Positions 24,602 through 35,736 of a stretch of DNA of 64,000 nt are shown piece after piece. Position numbers and translations under genes: made by a program. This stretch comes from Afipia sp. Its GTDB lineage: Bacteria > Pseudomonadota > Alphaproteobacteria > Rhizobiales > Xanthobacteraceae. Position 1 is the first letter of the stretch. Each line of letters starts with the position of its first letter. The notes below the pieces were generated by a model. That model worked only from the letters and a program-made list of their open reading frames with translations, searched no databases and had not been told where the DNA came from. The stretch spans positions 1,612,001 through 1,676,000 of the forward strand of contig JANQAK010000003.1 of NCBI GenBank assembly GCA_024707075.1, written 5' to 3'.

Positions 24602-25423
24602 TCAGAATCGGTAGCCGAGACCGCCGCGCACGGTGTTGATATTAGTGTCAATCGAACCGGTGAAGCGGACATATTCATATTCGGCACGCGCGAACAGACC
24701 GCCGATCAGATTCACATCAACGCCAGCGCCAGCCGAGTAACCAATCAGAAGGTGATTGCCCTGTGTATCATTCGCGCGAAGAGTTGCTGCTGGCGCTACC
24801 TGCGCAGCGCCCAGCGTGGCGCCGAAACGATCCGAGACTGTCACGGAGCGGTTGATATTGGCATTGCCGAGTGCAAAGCCGCCAAACATATAGGGAAGGA
24901 AACTTCCGAAGGCATATCCGGCTCGCGCGCGAATCGTTCCCATATCCGTAATCTGCATTGATGCGGATGAGGAGGCGTCAACAATATGAACGTTTCCGTC
25001 GCTGAGAGTCATAAAGCGGGAAACTGTCGGAGACGTTGACGAGCCTTCGAAATTTCCATGCAGGTAGCTGGCTTCGAGCCCAAGAACGACATCATCCCAC
25101 TGGCTGTTGTAGCCGACGAAGCCACCGACCGCCGAGTTTTGCCTCGAAGTCTTGCCGGTATAGAGCGGCCACTGCGAGACCTGCATTTCGTTTTCGACAA
25201 GGGTGTTGGCGAGCAGCCGTTCTGTCATCGCGCTGTTCGAACCGGTGAAATTCATGTCGGCCGCGCCGTAGCCCGCCTGCCCGCCGACGTAGAAGCCTTG
25301 CCAGCGCACGGGGCGCAAACCTTCGCGCAGGCTGCCGCGCAAGATCGGAAGATCGGGAAAGTCCGCGGCCTGTGCGCCCTGCGCCGCAACGGCCATCATC
25401 ATCGCCAACACAATCCGACGCAT
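24602..25423 (-). CDS. Outer-membrane beta-barrel protein (Omp25/31-like)
   Basis: A 273-residue protein with signal peptide (1-19, AAQGAQA), WQGFYVGGQAGYG, which is the usual first strand of small alphaproteobacterial barrels, alternating hydrophobic strands, and a C-terminal GGLGYRF ending in Phe, the signal for outer-membrane assembly. It may be structural or a minor porin. ATG 25423 is the only sensible start. Together with the next gene it forms a pair of barrel proteins on the minus strand, but with 157 bp and a terminator between them. Confidence 0.85.
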   Translation of the reverse strand: MRRIVLAMMMAVAAQGAQAADFPDLPILRGSLREGLRPVRWQGFYVGGQAGYGAADMNFTGSNSAMTERLLANTLVENEMQVSQWPLYTGKTSRQNSAVGGFVGYNSQWDDVVLGLEASYLHGNFEGSSTSPTVSRFMTLSDGNVHIVDASSSASMQITDMGTIRARAGYAFGSFLPYMFGGFALGNANINRSVTVSDRFGATLGAAQVAPAATLRANDTQGNHLLIGYSAGAGVDVNLIGGLFARAEYEYVRFTGSIDTNINTVRGGLGYRF

Positions 25424-25507
25424 TACCGAACTCCGTCATAAACGCTTAACTGTGTTCGATCATGCCGCGTTAACCTTAACCAACCGTTGCCTCGCCTGTT
25501 CGCGCGC

Positions 25508-25541
25508 AAAAAGAAAACGGCGCGGATGATTCCGCGCCGTT
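25508..25541 (-). terminator. Rho-independent terminator
   Basis: Minus strand: ACGGCGCGGA and TCCGCGCCGT form a 10-bp stem followed by TTTTCTTTTT. It ends transcription of the barrel gene at 25580-26392. Confidence 0.88.
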
Positions 25542-25579
25542 GAAGTTTGTCAGGAGGGAAGAAGACAGAAGAGATTCAA

Positions 25580-26392
25580 TCAGCCCTTGCGCATCAGCGG
25601 CGGCGCGTAGGTCGGCACCGGATCGATCGCCCAGCGCACGCCGAGCTTCAGATCGTGCGAGGTGATGTCGTTGAAGCTCTTGTAGTTGCCCACCAGCGGA
25701 TTACTGCCATCGAGATTGAGCGGATCGCCGGTCTTGCCGGTTCCGAGGCTGACGTAGCTGTAGGCAAGTTCAACCGTGAAGCTCGGGCTGACCTTGTAGG
25801 CAAGACCCGCATGCGCGGCCCATGCGAAATTCCAGGTCGAGGCCGAAGGAGCCCAGCCGCCGCCGCCAGCGATGATGTTGGTGTCGCGGTAATTATCAAT
25901 CGTGACGCGCGATGTACCGACACCTGCACCGATGAACGGCGTGATGCACCACCAGGTGCCGAGATCGGCATACACGTTCACGAGAAACAGCAACTCGGAT
26001 TTGGTTGCGGTGTAATCGTTGGTGTTGGTGACGCCTGCATTGGAGAAGCTGTCGAGCGCGTGGAACGCTGTCTTGCCGCGATACTGACCGGTGACGTCGG
26101 CGCGGAACCAGTTGTTGAACTGATAACCGGCGCCCAGCCCGTACAGTACGCCGCTGTCGAAGCCACCCTTGTCGAGCCACTGATAGTTGACGGCGCCAGC
26201 CGCGTACGGGTCCGTCAAATCCTTGTGACGCTGATTGGTCATCCCGATGTCGCCGCGCAGGTACCAGCCGCCGAAATCTTCGACCGGAGGCGGAATGTAG
26301 GGCGGTGGTGCGAGGGGCAAATCGGCGGCGAGCACTGCCGTCGTCATCAATGACGCCGCTCCTGCGGCGATCAGTGTCTTGAGAGTACGCAT
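25580..26392 (-). CDS. Outer-membrane beta-barrel protein
   Basis: A 270-residue protein with signal peptide (about 1-23, MTTAVLAADLP), a proline-rich linker (PLAPPPYIPPPVEDFGG) and WYLRGDIGMTNQRH opening a barrel of about eight strands; the C-terminal strand (SHDLKLGVRWAIDP) is followed by a short tail. This layout is common in Bradyrhizobium-type outer-membrane proteins. The start at 26392 is chosen because a signal peptide begins there, with AAAGGACC upstream; an in-frame ATG at 26461 adds no signal-like sequence. Function beyond the envelope is unknown. Confidence 0.85.
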   Translation of the reverse strand: MRTLKTLIAAGAASLMTTAVLAADLPLAPPPYIPPPVEDFGGWYLRGDIGMTNQRHKDLTDPYAAGAVNYQWLDKGGFDSGVLYGLGAGYQFNNWFRADVTGQYRGKTAFHALDSFSNAGVTNTNDYTATKSELLFLVNVYADLGTWWCITPFIGAGVGTSRVTIDNYRDTNIIAGGGGWAPSASTWNFAWAAHAGLAYKVSPSFTVELAYSYVSLGTGKTGDPLNLDGSNPLVGNYKSFNDITSHDLKLGVRWAIDPVPTYAPPLMRKG

Positions 26393-26765
26393 TGGTCCGG
26401 TCCTTTCGTCCGGTGAGGCAGACGCGAAGGCCTCACACACAAAACTCACGGACAGGAACATGGCACCAAATGTTTAAGCGGCACTTAACCCTAATTCTTA
26501 ACCGTGATTTTTAATGCGCGTTAAGCTGAGCGGTAAACGCTTTGATAACGCGCATGGCGTCGCACGCCGCAAATCCTAACGATGTGTTGACGGGTGAGTC
26601 AGGGATACTGACGCGAATGACACCACGGCATTCCGCGTTACGCTCTGTGATCGCGCATCGTCATGATTTACGTTTCGTCATTGCGAGGAGCACTTGCGAC
26701 GAAGCAATCCAGCTTTTCTTTCTCAAGACTGGATTGCTTCGCTTCGCTCGCAATGACGAAAAGCG
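26393..26765. other. Spacer with one repeat
   Basis: No gene is supported. The left half (26460-26560) is relatively AT-rich and may hold the barrel gene promoter, but I could not fix the boxes. The right part is the repeat at 26677-26757. Confidence 0.5.
26677..26757. repeat. GTCATTGCGAG inverted-pair repeat
   Basis: GTCATTGCGAG plus GAAGCAATCCAG mirrored by CTGGATTGCTTC plus CTCGCAATGAC; same element as 8752-8830. It ends 9 bp before the stop codon of the MFS gene. Confidence 0.9.
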
Positions 26766-28007
26766 TCAGAGCTTGTGGCGCTTGATGTGCGGCAGGAAGA
26801 TCGCGAGCAGGCCGATGGCCGGCAGGAACGCACAGACCTGATAGACGAAGGTGATGCCCTGCCAGTCCGCGATCTGGCCCAGCACCGCGGCGCCGACGCC
26901 GCCGAAGCCGAATGCCATGCCGTAGAACAATCCGGAGATCATGCCGAGACGATGCGGCATCAGTTCCTGCGCATAGACGATGATCGCCGGCGTCGCCGAC
27001 GAGATGATGAATCCGATCAGGATGCTCAGCACAGCGCTGGAGAACAGGCCGACATAGGGCAGCGCGAGCGTGAACGGCAGCGCGCCGATGATCGAGAACC
27101 AGATGACGTATTTGCGGCCGAAGCGATCGCCCAGCGGACCACCGAAGAACACGCCGACAGCGCTCGCGCCGAGAAACAGGAACAGATAGATCTGCGACGC
27201 CTGCGTGGTGATGCCGAACTTCTGGATCAGGAAGAAGGTGTAATAGCTGCCGATGCTCGCGGTGTAGAACGCCTTCGAGAACAGCAGCACCATCAGAACG
27301 GTCAACGCGACGAAGGTGCGCGCCGACGACCGCTCTTCGCCCGCCACGGCATGCGCGCTCTTGCGCAGCGCGACGCGCGGCTTGTACCAGCGGCCGATCT
27401 GCCAGAGGATGACGATGGCGAGCGCCGCCACCAGCGAGAACCATGCGATGCTGCCCTGCCCGAACGGCACGACGATCAGCGCCGCGAGCACCGGGCCGAT
27501 CGCGCTGCCGAAATTGCCGCCGACCTGAAACACCGATTGCGCCATGCCGACCCGGCCGCCCGACGCCATGCGCGCGATGCGCGACGATTCCGGATGGAAC
27601 ACCGCCGAGCCGGTGCCGACCAATCCGGCCGCGAGCAGAATCACCCAGTAGTGATGCGCGACACTCAGCAGGATCAATCCCGCGAAGGTGAAGCCCATGC
27701 CGAGCGCCAGCGAAAACGGTTTTGGATGCTTGTCGGTGTAGGCACCGATCACCGGCTGCAACAGCGATGATGTGAACATGAAGGCCAGCGTGATCATGCC
27801 GATCTGGCCGAAGTCCAGCGCGTAGTTGTCCTTCAGGATCGGATAGACCGACGGGATCAGCGACTGCATCAGGTCGTTCAGCATGTGCGAGACGCTGATG
27901 GCACCGATCACGGCGAAGGCCGGACCCGATGCGACGGCTTTCGGGGGCTCGTCCACAACGATCGGCGCAGCGAGGGTGTCTTCAGACAGGATAACGGGCT
28001 TGTTCAC
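26766..28007 (-). CDS. fsr: Fosmidomycin resistance-type MFS exporter
   Basis: A twelve-helix major facilitator, 413 residues, of the Fsr type, which exports small toxic compounds. Recognisable points: SVSHMLNDLMQSLIPSVYP in the first helix, a family hallmark; GAYTDKHPKPF in loop 2-3; VFHPESSRIARMASGGRVGM after helix 4; and GGPLGDRFGRKYVIW in the second half. The N-terminus of about 28 residues is cytoplasmic. The ATG at 28007 overlaps no neighbour. Its real substrate in this organism is unknown. It follows glmM on the same strand with a 117-bp gap. Confidence 0.9.
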   Translation of the reverse strand: MNKPVILSEDTLAAPIVVDEPPKAVASGPAFAVIGAISVSHMLNDLMQSLIPSVYPILKDNYALDFGQIGMITLAFMFTSSLLQPVIGAYTDKHPKPFSLALGMGFTFAGLILLSVAHHYWVILLAAGLVGTGSAVFHPESSRIARMASGGRVGMAQSVFQVGGNFGSAIGPVLAALIVVPFGQGSIAWFSLVAALAIVILWQIGRWYKPRVALRKSAHAVAGEERSSARTFVALTVLMVLLFSKAFYTASIGSYYTFFLIQKFGITTQASQIYLFLFLGASAVGVFFGGPLGDRFGRKYVIWFSIIGALPFTLALPYVGLFSSAVLSILIGFIISSATPAIIVYAQELMPHRLGMISGLFYGMAFGFGGVGAAVLGQIADWQGITFVYQVCAFLPAIGLLAIFLPHIKRHKL

Positions 28008-28124
28008 GGCAATTCCTGACGGCCTGAAAATGGACGCCCCTGTTACAACGGCTGCCGGAGGGCAACCAGTTGCAATTCCTCGCAGCAGCGATGCGGAATA
28101 CTCGGTACTGCGATGCGAAACGGC

Positions 28125-29474
28125 TTATGCCGCCGCGGCGGCAAGTCCCAGCGCCGAGACGATCATGTCGACCGCTTCCTCGACGAGGTCGCGGTTGTCG
28201 CCCTCGCCCATCACCCGGATCACCGGCTCGGTGCCCGACGGGCGGATCAGCAGACGGCCACTGCCGTTGAGCCGCTTCTCGGCATCCAGGATCGCGGACT
28301 TGACCTGCGGATTGTCGAGCGGCTTGCCGGTGCGATAGCGGACGTTCTTGAGAATCTGCGGCATCGCTTCGAAGCGATGGCAGACTTCGGAGACCGGGCG
28401 GCCGAGCTTCTTGACCACCGCGAGAACCTGCAACGCCGCGACAAAACCGTCGCCGGTGGTGGCGAAGTCCGACATGATGATGTGGCCCGACGGTTCGCCG
28501 CCGAGGTTGTAACCGCCCTTCAGCATCTGCTCGAGCACATAACGGTCGCCGACCGGCGTGCGCAGCATCTCGATGCCGATGTCTTTCAGATAACGCTCGA
28601 GACCGAGATTCGACATCACGGTGGCGACAATGCCGGGCTTGGCGAGACGCCCGTCGTCCTTCCAGCTTTGCGCGATCACGGCGAGCAACTGATCGCCATC
28701 GACCACATGGCCGCGTTCGTCGGTGATGATAACGCGGTCGGCGTCGCCGTCCAGCGCGATGCCGATGTCGGCGCGCATCTCGCGCACCTTGCGCGACAGG
28801 GCCTCCGGCGAGGTCGAGCCGCAATCCTTGTTGATGTTGAAGCCGTCCGGCTCGACGCCGATGGAGATCACGTCGGCGCCCAGCTCCCACAGCGCTTCCG
28901 GCACCACCTTGTAGGCCGCGCCATTGGCGCAATCGACCACGACGCGAAGTCCGTCCAGATCGATGTCGCGCGGCAGGGTGCGCTTGGCGAATTCGATGTA
29001 GCGGTCATGGACACCGTCGATGCGGCGGGCGCGGCCGAGGCTGGCGCTCTGCGCAAGACGCTTGTCGAGATTCTCGTCCATCAGGAGTTCGATCTGCGCC
29101 TCGACATCGTCGGACAGCTTGAACCCGGCGGGGCCGAACAGCTTGATGCCGTTGTCGTCGAACAGATTGTGCGAGGCGGAAATCATCACACCGAGATCGG
29201 CGCGCATCGACTTGGTCAGCATCGCGACCGCCGGCGTCGGCATCGGGCCGAGCAGCAGCACGTCCATGCCAACGGAAGTAAATCCCGCCACCATGGCATT
29301 CTCGATCATGTAGCCGGATAGCCGGGTATCCTTGCCGATCACCACGCGATGACGGTGCTCGCCGCGCTGAAATGCCAGACCCGCCGCCTGACCGACCTTG
29401 AGGGCCAGTTCGGGCGTGATGAGACTGTTGGCACGGCCGCGAATGCCGTCGGTGCCGAAATACTTGCGAACCAT
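28125..29474 (-). CDS. glmM: Phosphoglucosamine mutase
   Basis: Converts glucosamine-6-phosphate to glucosamine-1-phosphate on the way to UDP-GlcNAc for peptidoglycan and lipopolysaccharide. The 449 residues show all hallmarks: FGTDGIRG at the start (6-13), the phosphoserine loop MISASHN with Ser101, the metal loop ALDGDADR (about 240-247), GGEPSGHII and the phosphate-binding [12 protein letters not shown] near 410. ATG 29474 follows GGAGCAGGGG; an in-frame ATG 17 codons upstream adds non-conserved sequence. Confidence 0.97.
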   Translation of the reverse strand: MVRKYFGTDGIRGRANSLITPELALKVGQAAGLAFQRGEHRHRVVIGKDTRLSGYMIENAMVAGFTSVGMDVLLLGPMPTPAVAMLTKSMRADLGVMISASHNLFDDNGIKLFGPAGFKLSDDVEAQIELLMDENLDKRLAQSASLGRARRIDGVHDRYIEFAKRTLPRDIDLDGLRVVVDCANGAAYKVVPEALWELGADVISIGVEPDGFNINKDCGSTSPEALSRKVREMRADIGIALDGDADRVIITDERGHVVDGDQLLAVIAQSWKDDGRLAKPGIVATVMSNLGLERYLKDIGIEMLRTPVGDRYVLEQMLKGGYNLGGEPSGHIIMSDFATTGDGFVAALQVLAVVKKLGRPVSEVCHRFEAMPQILKNVRYRTGKPLDNPQVKSAILDAEKRLNGSGRLLIRPSGTEPVIRVMGEGDNRDLVEEAVDMIVSALGLAAAAA

Positions 29475-29611
29475 GAATTCCCCTGCTCCGCCGAGTTTCC
29501 GGTCAGGTGCCCTCGGCGCCTGCATGGCTCTGGCGAGCGCCCCATTGTAGCGTGGAGCTGGTTATAAAGCCTCTGCGGCCCGGAATCCTTCAAAAAATAT
29601 GATGAATCATT

Positions 29612-29636
29612 ACTGCCGCCGGAACCCGGCGGCAGT
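29612..29636. terminator. Strong hairpin without T run
   Basis: ACTGCCGCCGG and CCGGCGGCAGT form a perfect 11-bp stem with loop AAC, downstream of the small gene ending at 29705. No T tract follows on either strand, so it may pause, protect or terminate transcripts. Confidence 0.45.
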
Positions 29637-29704
29637 AGGTATCCTATTGAACAGGAATGATTTTATTCAGAAACTTGGAGAGGAAGCCGCCATGGAGGGC
29701 GGCT

Positions 29705-31424
<1,720 letters not shown>

Positions 31425-31457
31425 ACTCAAGATAATTTCAGAGGAATGCTTTTTCTT

Positions 31458-31596
31458 CACCTCTCCCCGCTTGCGGGGAGAGGTCGGAGACGGAGCGAAG
31501 CGACGGCTCGGGGTGAGGGGCAAACTCGCATCAGAAATAAGCCCCTCACCCGCTCGCTCTGCTCGCGACCTCTCCCCGTAAGAACGGGGAGAGGTG
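31458..31596. repeat. CTCTCCCC inverted-pair repeat
   Basis: Hairpin units 31458-31484 and about 31568-31596 with mirrored GGTGAGGGGC / GCCCCTCACCC inside. It fills the space between two convergent genes. Confidence 0.88.
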
Positions 31597-31626
31597 AAAT
31601 CCCGCTTCGCTTTTTTGCAATCCCAC

Positions 31627-32259
31627 TCACATCGGCGGTGAAACGCCGTCACGGCCGATGCTGAGCCGCGCGACGTCGAGCGTGCCGTCCGGCTTCTTCG
31701 TCGCGATCGCGAACACCGGCGTCCCCGCCTTGATGTCGGATCGCGCGGCCGGAACGAACGTCACGACCGTGGTGTCCGGCGTCACCAGGACCTTGCGCTC
31801 GCCGCCCTTGTATCTCACCGTCAGTGTATGACCATCGTTGGCCGCGACCGTGCGATCATCGACCGCGCCGTTGGTCATGTTGCTGTTGGGCTTGAGATCC
31901 CACGGCCGCGTGCCGTCGCCGGCGCCGCGCATCGCTTCCGGGAAAACATGAACCTCGACGGCTTTCTGGCTGCCGTCGGAATCCGGCACCGAGGTGACGC
32001 CGATATAGGAGCCGACCTTGACGTCGGCGAGCGACATTTTCGCGACACCCGCGACGCCGGCGCTCTGCGGCAGATGCAGCGTCACATCCGCGCCTTCGCG
32101 CGATTTGACGTGCAGCGTTTCGCCGTCGAGGCTTTCCACGGTGCCGCGCACGCGCGTGTTGGAACTGACGGGGGATTGCTGCGCGAAGGCATAGGATGAG
32201 GACAGAAGCAGTGCAGATACGACGACGGCGCGCAGCGAAACAAGGCGAGTGACAGTCAT
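31627..32259 (-). CDS. Periplasmic protein with DUF5666-like beta domain
   Basis: A 210-residue exported protein: signal peptide about 1-27 (ALLLSSSYAFAQQ), then TRVRGTVESLDGETLHVKSR and a later repeat of the same kind of beta structure (HTLTVRYKGGERKVLVTPDT), which resembles the OB-like DUF5666 fold. No catalytic residues are evident. The start ATG 32259 has GGAGATACC upstream. It is the last of three minus-strand genes beginning with aroE, 71 bp after the 101-residue gene; whether they share a transcript is unclear. Confidence 0.75.
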   Translation of the reverse strand: MTVTRLVSLRAVVVSALLLSSSYAFAQQSPVSSNTRVRGTVESLDGETLHVKSREGADVTLHLPQSAGVAGVAKMSLADVKVGSYIGVTSVPDSDGSQKAVEVHVFPEAMRGAGDGTRPWDLKPNSNMTNGAVDDRTVAANDGHTLTVRYKGGERKVLVTPDTTVVTFVPAARSDIKAGTPVFAIATKKPDGTLDVARLSIGRDGVSPPM

Positions 32260-32330
32260 GATGGTATCTCCGGAAGGCCCCATCCTATCTACGCAGGGCC
32301 GCCCGGATTATTTCACCTGTCACGCAGGTG

Positions 32331-32636
32331 TTACTGACAGCTCCAGGACGTGGTGACCTTGTCCTCGGCCATGGTCGCGGTGCAGGTTTTCTGCTGGATC
32401 TCGTCCGATCCCGGCGCCTTGAATTTCACGAAGCCGACGAGTTCGCGCGGGCCGCGCCGGAGCATGCTGATTTCTGTGACCGTGAAATTCTTCGCGGCGA
32501 AGTCGTCCTGCATCCGCTTCTTCACATCCTCGATCGCAGGCGGATTGAAGCCCTGCGCGCCTTGATAGACCGTCCAGGCGCTGTAAATCACAAGCACGAG
32601 CGCGGCGAGGATGATGAACTTCACGAAATTATTCAC
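32331..32636 (-). CDS. Small membrane-anchored protein of unknown function
   Basis: A 101-residue protein with one N-terminal membrane helix (about 5-24, FVKFIILAALVLVIYSAW) and a periplasmic alpha/beta domain (IEDVKKRMQDDFAAKNFTVTE) with two cysteines near the C-terminus (KTCTAT and SWSC) that could pair. I recognise no named family. It starts 16 bp after the aroE stop, so it is almost certainly co-transcribed with aroE, though no link to shikimate metabolism is apparent. Confidence 0.75.
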   Translation of the reverse strand: MNNFVKFIILAALVLVIYSAWTVYQGAQGFNPPAIEDVKKRMQDDFAAKNFTVTEISMLRRGPRELVGFVKFKAPGSDEIQQKTCTATMAEDKVTTSWSCQ

Positions 32637-32652
32637 GGCTTGACCCTCGTTC

Positions 32653-33483
32653 TCACTTCGCCAGATCGGCTTCCACCAGCGCGCGCAGAGCCGGCGTCAC
32701 CGTGGGTCGCTTGCCGAACCACAATTCAAATCCGCGCACGGCCTGATGCAGCAGCATGCCGAGACCGTCGGCGGTTTTCAGACCGCACGCCTTGGCGGCC
32801 TTGAGCAAATCCGTCTCCAGCGGCACATAGACCAGATCGGCCACCGCCGCGCGTGCCGGAAGCAGTGACACATCGATCGCAAGCGGCGGCTGGCCCTTCA
32901 TGCCGAGCGAGGTGGTGTTCACCAGCAATCCCGCGCGCGGCAGCACCGTATCGATGGCGTCCCATGCCAGCGGTTGCACCTGCGCGCCGAACTGATCCGC
33001 CAGCAGGTGCGTGCGCGACACCGTGCGGTTCGCAAGATGCACGCGCCGGATGCCCCGCTCGATCAGCCCGAAGATCACCGCACGCGACGACCCGCCTGCG
33101 CCGAGCACCAGCACATCCTCCGCCGCATCCCAGCCCGGCGCGCTGGCATCGAGATTGTTGATGAATCCCTCGACGTCGGTGTTGGTCGAACACAGTTTGC
33201 CGCCATCGAAATAAAGCGTGTTGGCCGCGCCCACCGCCCGCGCGCGGGCATCGGGCGTCGAGAGCGCCAGCGCCTGTTCCTTGTGCGGGATGGTAACGTT
33301 GGCGCCCCTGTAGCCGCGCGCCGCAAGACCGGCGATGAAATCCGCGAACGCAGCCGGTTCCACCGCCTCGATACGGTAGTCGCCGTCGATCCCGAAACTC
33401 CTGAGCCAGTATTTGTGAATCAGCGGCGACCGCGAATGCGCCGCCGGCCAGCCGATCAGACACGCGGCGGGGATCACGCTCAT
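32653..33483 (-). CDS. aroE: Shikimate dehydrogenase
   Basis: NADPH-dependent reduction of 3-dehydroshikimate to shikimate in aromatic amino-acid synthesis. The 276 residues carry the substrate-binding CLIGWPAAHSRSPLIHKYW, the catalytic pair Lys68 (NVTIPHK) and Asp102 (STNTDVEG), the nucleotide-binding GAGGSSRAV (about 126-134) with the NADP-type NRT motif, and LLVNTTSLGMKG. The start at 33483 (MSVIPAACLIG) has GGAGCCTG upstream; an in-frame start 13 codons earlier is less likely. Confidence 0.96.
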   Translation of the reverse strand: MSVIPAACLIGWPAAHSRSPLIHKYWLRSFGIDGDYRIEAVEPAAFADFIAGLAARGYRGANVTIPHKEQALALSTPDARARAVGAANTLYFDGGKLCSTNTDVEGFINNLDASAPGWDAAEDVLVLGAGGSSRAVIFGLIERGIRRVHLANRTVSRTHLLADQFGAQVQPLAWDAIDTVLPRAGLLVNTTSLGMKGQPPLAIDVSLLPARAAVADLVYVPLETDLLKAAKACGLKTADGLGMLLHQAVRGFELWFGKRPTVTPALRALVEADLAK

Positions 33484-33546
33484 GGGGACAGGCTCCGATT
33501 CGACCTGATCGGCATACACCAAAATGGCGTGAGCCGCCGGGTCAAA

Positions 33547-35268
33547 TCATGCGTCGGCCGGCGCTGTCAAACGTTTGATTTCGGAGACGGCGCTCGCGAT
33601 GTCGGTGCGATATTTTGCCTGGGGGGGCCGCGCGCCATAGGACAGCAGCGTTCGCCGCACGGCCGGCGACGCTCCGGTGATGAACACCCGCACGCCATGC
33701 CGCCGCGACTTGAGCGCGATCTGCGCGATGGCGTTAGCCGCGGTGGAATCCAGAAACGGCACCGCCTTGAAGTCGATTACCAGCGCCTTGTAGCCGGAAA
33801 TCCGGTCAAGCACAGAGGCCACCGCAGCCACGGCACCGAAAAAGAATGCGCCGCTGATGCGATAGATCATGATGTCGGGATCGGCGGCGAGTTCGGGGCT
33901 GTAGCGCACCCGCGCGCCTTTTTTCCGGTCGGGCGTGTCCTCGACGGCGAGCGAGCCATAGGTCTCGATGCCGGTGGTCTGCGACATGCGGTGGATGAAC
34001 AGCAGCGCGCCGAGCGAGAAGCCGACCACGATGCCTTCGGTGAGATCGCGGAACACGGTGAGCAGGAACGTCGCCAGCAGCACCACGGCATCGCCGCGCG
34101 AGGAACGGAGCAGCGTGGCAAATTCATGCTTCTCCGCCATGTTCCACGCCACCACGGCGAGCACGCCCGCCAGCGTCGCCAGCGGAATGTAGCTCGCCAG
34201 CGGAGCTGCCAGTAGCATGAACGCCAGCAGGAACGCCGAATGCAGCATACCGGCCACCGGCCCGCGCGCACCGGCGCGGACGTTGGTCGCGGTGCGCGCG
34301 ATGGTACCGGTCACACAGAGGCCGCCGAACAAGGCAGAGCCGATATTGGCGAAACCTTGCGCCACCAGTTCGCTGTTGGAGCGATGGCGACGGCCGGTCA
34401 TGCCATCGGCCACCACGGCTGACAGTAGCGACTCGATGGCGCCGAGCAGCGCGAATGCCGCGGCATCGGGCAGCACCGCCTGAATTTTTGCGAGCGTGAT
34501 GGCGGGAAACGACGGCATCGGAAACGACTGCGGAATGCCGCCGAACCGCGTGCCGATGGTCTCCACCGGCAACGACAGCAGCGCCGCGGCGACCCCGGTG
34601 ACGATGACCGCGATCAGCATGCCGGGCCATGTCGGGCGCACTTTTCGCAAGCCCGCGATGATCCCGATGGTCACGACGGAAACCGCCACAGCGGCGAAAT
34701 TGGTGGTGCCGATGGCGCGGCCGAGCACTTCCAGTTTCGGAATCAGTTCCCCTGGCTCCTTGCCGGCCAACGTGATGCCGAGCAGGTCGCGGATCTGGCT
34801 GGCGAAGATGATGACGGCGATGCCAGCGGTAAAACCCACCGTGACGGGATAGGGAATGAACTTGATGTAGGTGCCGAGCCGCAGGAATCCGGCGGCGATC
34901 AGGATCAGTCCGGCGATCATGGTCGCCAGCAGCACGCCGTCGATGCCGTGACGCGCGACGGACGCGGCGACGAGAACGATGAATGCGCCGGCGGGTCCGC
35001 CGATCTGGAAACGGCTGCCGCCCAGCAGCGAAACGAGAAAGCCGCCGAAGATCGCGGCGTAGAGTCCGCGGTCGGGCGTGGTGCCGGATGCGATCGCGAT
35101 GGCCATCGACAGCGGCAGCGCGACGATGGCGACGGTGAGACCCGCGACCACATCGGCGCGGAAGGCTTCGGGATTGTAGCCTTCGCGCAGGACCGTGATG
35201 AATTTCGGGGTAAACAGTTCAGCGAATGTCGGCTGCGATTGCTTCGACTGCCCGCTCGATGCGTCCAT
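33547..35268 (-). CDS. SulP-family anion transporter with STAS domain
   Basis: Inner-membrane transporter of 573 residues from the SLC26/SulP family (sulfate, bicarbonate or dicarboxylates). The membrane part (about 30-430) contains DVVAGLTVAIVALPLSMAIA, RGLYAAIFGGFLVSLLGGSR and the GAIESLLSAVVADGMTGRRHRSNSEL sequence typical of the family; the cytoplasmic STAS domain (about 450-560) ends with VIDFKAVPFLDSTAANAI, the Asp-Ser loop. The substrate cannot be fixed; no cys or can gene adjoins it. The start ATG 35268 opens a 37-residue cytoplasmic leader. Confidence 0.92.
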   Translation of the reverse strand: MDASSGQSKQSQPTFAELFTPKFITVLREGYNPEAFRADVVAGLTVAIVALPLSMAIAIASGTTPDRGLYAAIFGGFLVSLLGGSRFQIGGPAGAFIVLVAASVARHGIDGVLLATMIAGLILIAAGFLRLGTYIKFIPYPVTVGFTAGIAVIIFASQIRDLLGITLAGKEPGELIPKLEVLGRAIGTTNFAAVAVSVVTIGIIAGLRKVRPTWPGMLIAVIVTGVAAALLSLPVETIGTRFGGIPQSFPMPSFPAITLAKIQAVLPDAAAFALLGAIESLLSAVVADGMTGRRHRSNSELVAQGFANIGSALFGGLCVTGTIARTATNVRAGARGPVAGMLHSAFLLAFMLLAAPLASYIPLATLAGVLAVVAWNMAEKHEFATLLRSSRGDAVVLLATFLLTVFRDLTEGIVVGFSLGALLFIHRMSQTTGIETYGSLAVEDTPDRKKGARVRYSPELAADPDIMIYRISGAFFFGAVAAVASVLDRISGYKALVIDFKAVPFLDSTAANAIAQIALKSRRHGVRVFITGASPAVRRTLLSYGARPPQAKYRTDIASAVSEIKRLTAPADA

Positions 35269-35340
35269 GTGTCCTGTGCCTGCATCTGACGCGGCGTCGC
35301 CGCGTTGTCTTCGCCGGCGCGTCGCCGGCTCATCTTTCAG

Positions 35341-35413
35341 GGCATGACCTTTTCCGAAAACCGGTTGCTACCCGCGGATCCCGTCCGCGAGCATGCGTTT
35401 TCGGGGTCATGCC
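35341..35413. repeat. GGCATGACC palindromic repeat
   Basis: GGCATGACC (35341-35349) with TTTTCCGAAAACC mirrors TTTTCGG and GGTCATGCC (35405-35413); an inner CGCGGATC / CGTCCGCG element is present. This interspersed element is common in rhizobial genomes. It touches the stop codon of the Xre gene. Confidence 0.8.
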
Positions 35414-35691
35414 TAACCCTGTTCGGCCCGCCCGGGAGCAGGCTCCTTCAACCGCACACCGCGGCCGCCCCTATCGCTTCTGGCGCTGTCGCCGATCAGT
35501 TCGACGCCCGCGCGGTTCAGCGCATCGATGACCTTGGTCAGCGAGTCGACGATGCCGCGCACGTTGCCGCCGCTGGCTTCCATCCGCTGAATGGTCGGAA
35601 GCGACACCCCGGACAGTTCAGCAAGCGTCTTTTGGTCGAGACCAAGAAGTGCGCGAGCCGCCCGCATCTGTGATGACGTAATCAATGCCAA
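35413..35691 (-). CDS. Xre-type helix-turn-helix regulator
   Basis: About 92 residues with a single HTH: MRAARALLGLDQKTLAELSG followed by VSLPTIQRMEAS, about residues 9-40. The start is placed at TTG 35691 (L-A-L-I-T-S-S), matching the usual short lead before QMRAARALL; the next possible start is ATG 35667, already inside the HTH. Frames further upstream run into the promoter palindrome. The protein probably binds that 43-nt palindrome and controls its own gene. The C-terminal part (VDSLTKVIDALNRAGVELIG) is typical of this group. No toxin gene is adjacent. Confidence 0.8.
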   Translation of the reverse strand: MALITSSQMRAARALLGLDQKTLAELSGVSLPTIQRMEASGGNVRGIVDSLTKVIDALNRAGVELIGDSARSDRGGRGVRLKEPAPGRAEQG

Positions 35692-35707
35692 AATTCCATC
35701 TTGAGCT

Positions 35708-35736
35708 AGGATAATGCAAGTAAAAAACGGTTTCAA
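35708..35736 (-). promoter_or_regulatory. Promoter of the Xre gene
   Basis: Minus strand: TTGAAA (35731-35736), 17-nt spacer, TATCCT (35708-35713). The -35 box lies within the palindrome at 35724-35766, so regulator binding there would block polymerase. Confidence 0.65.
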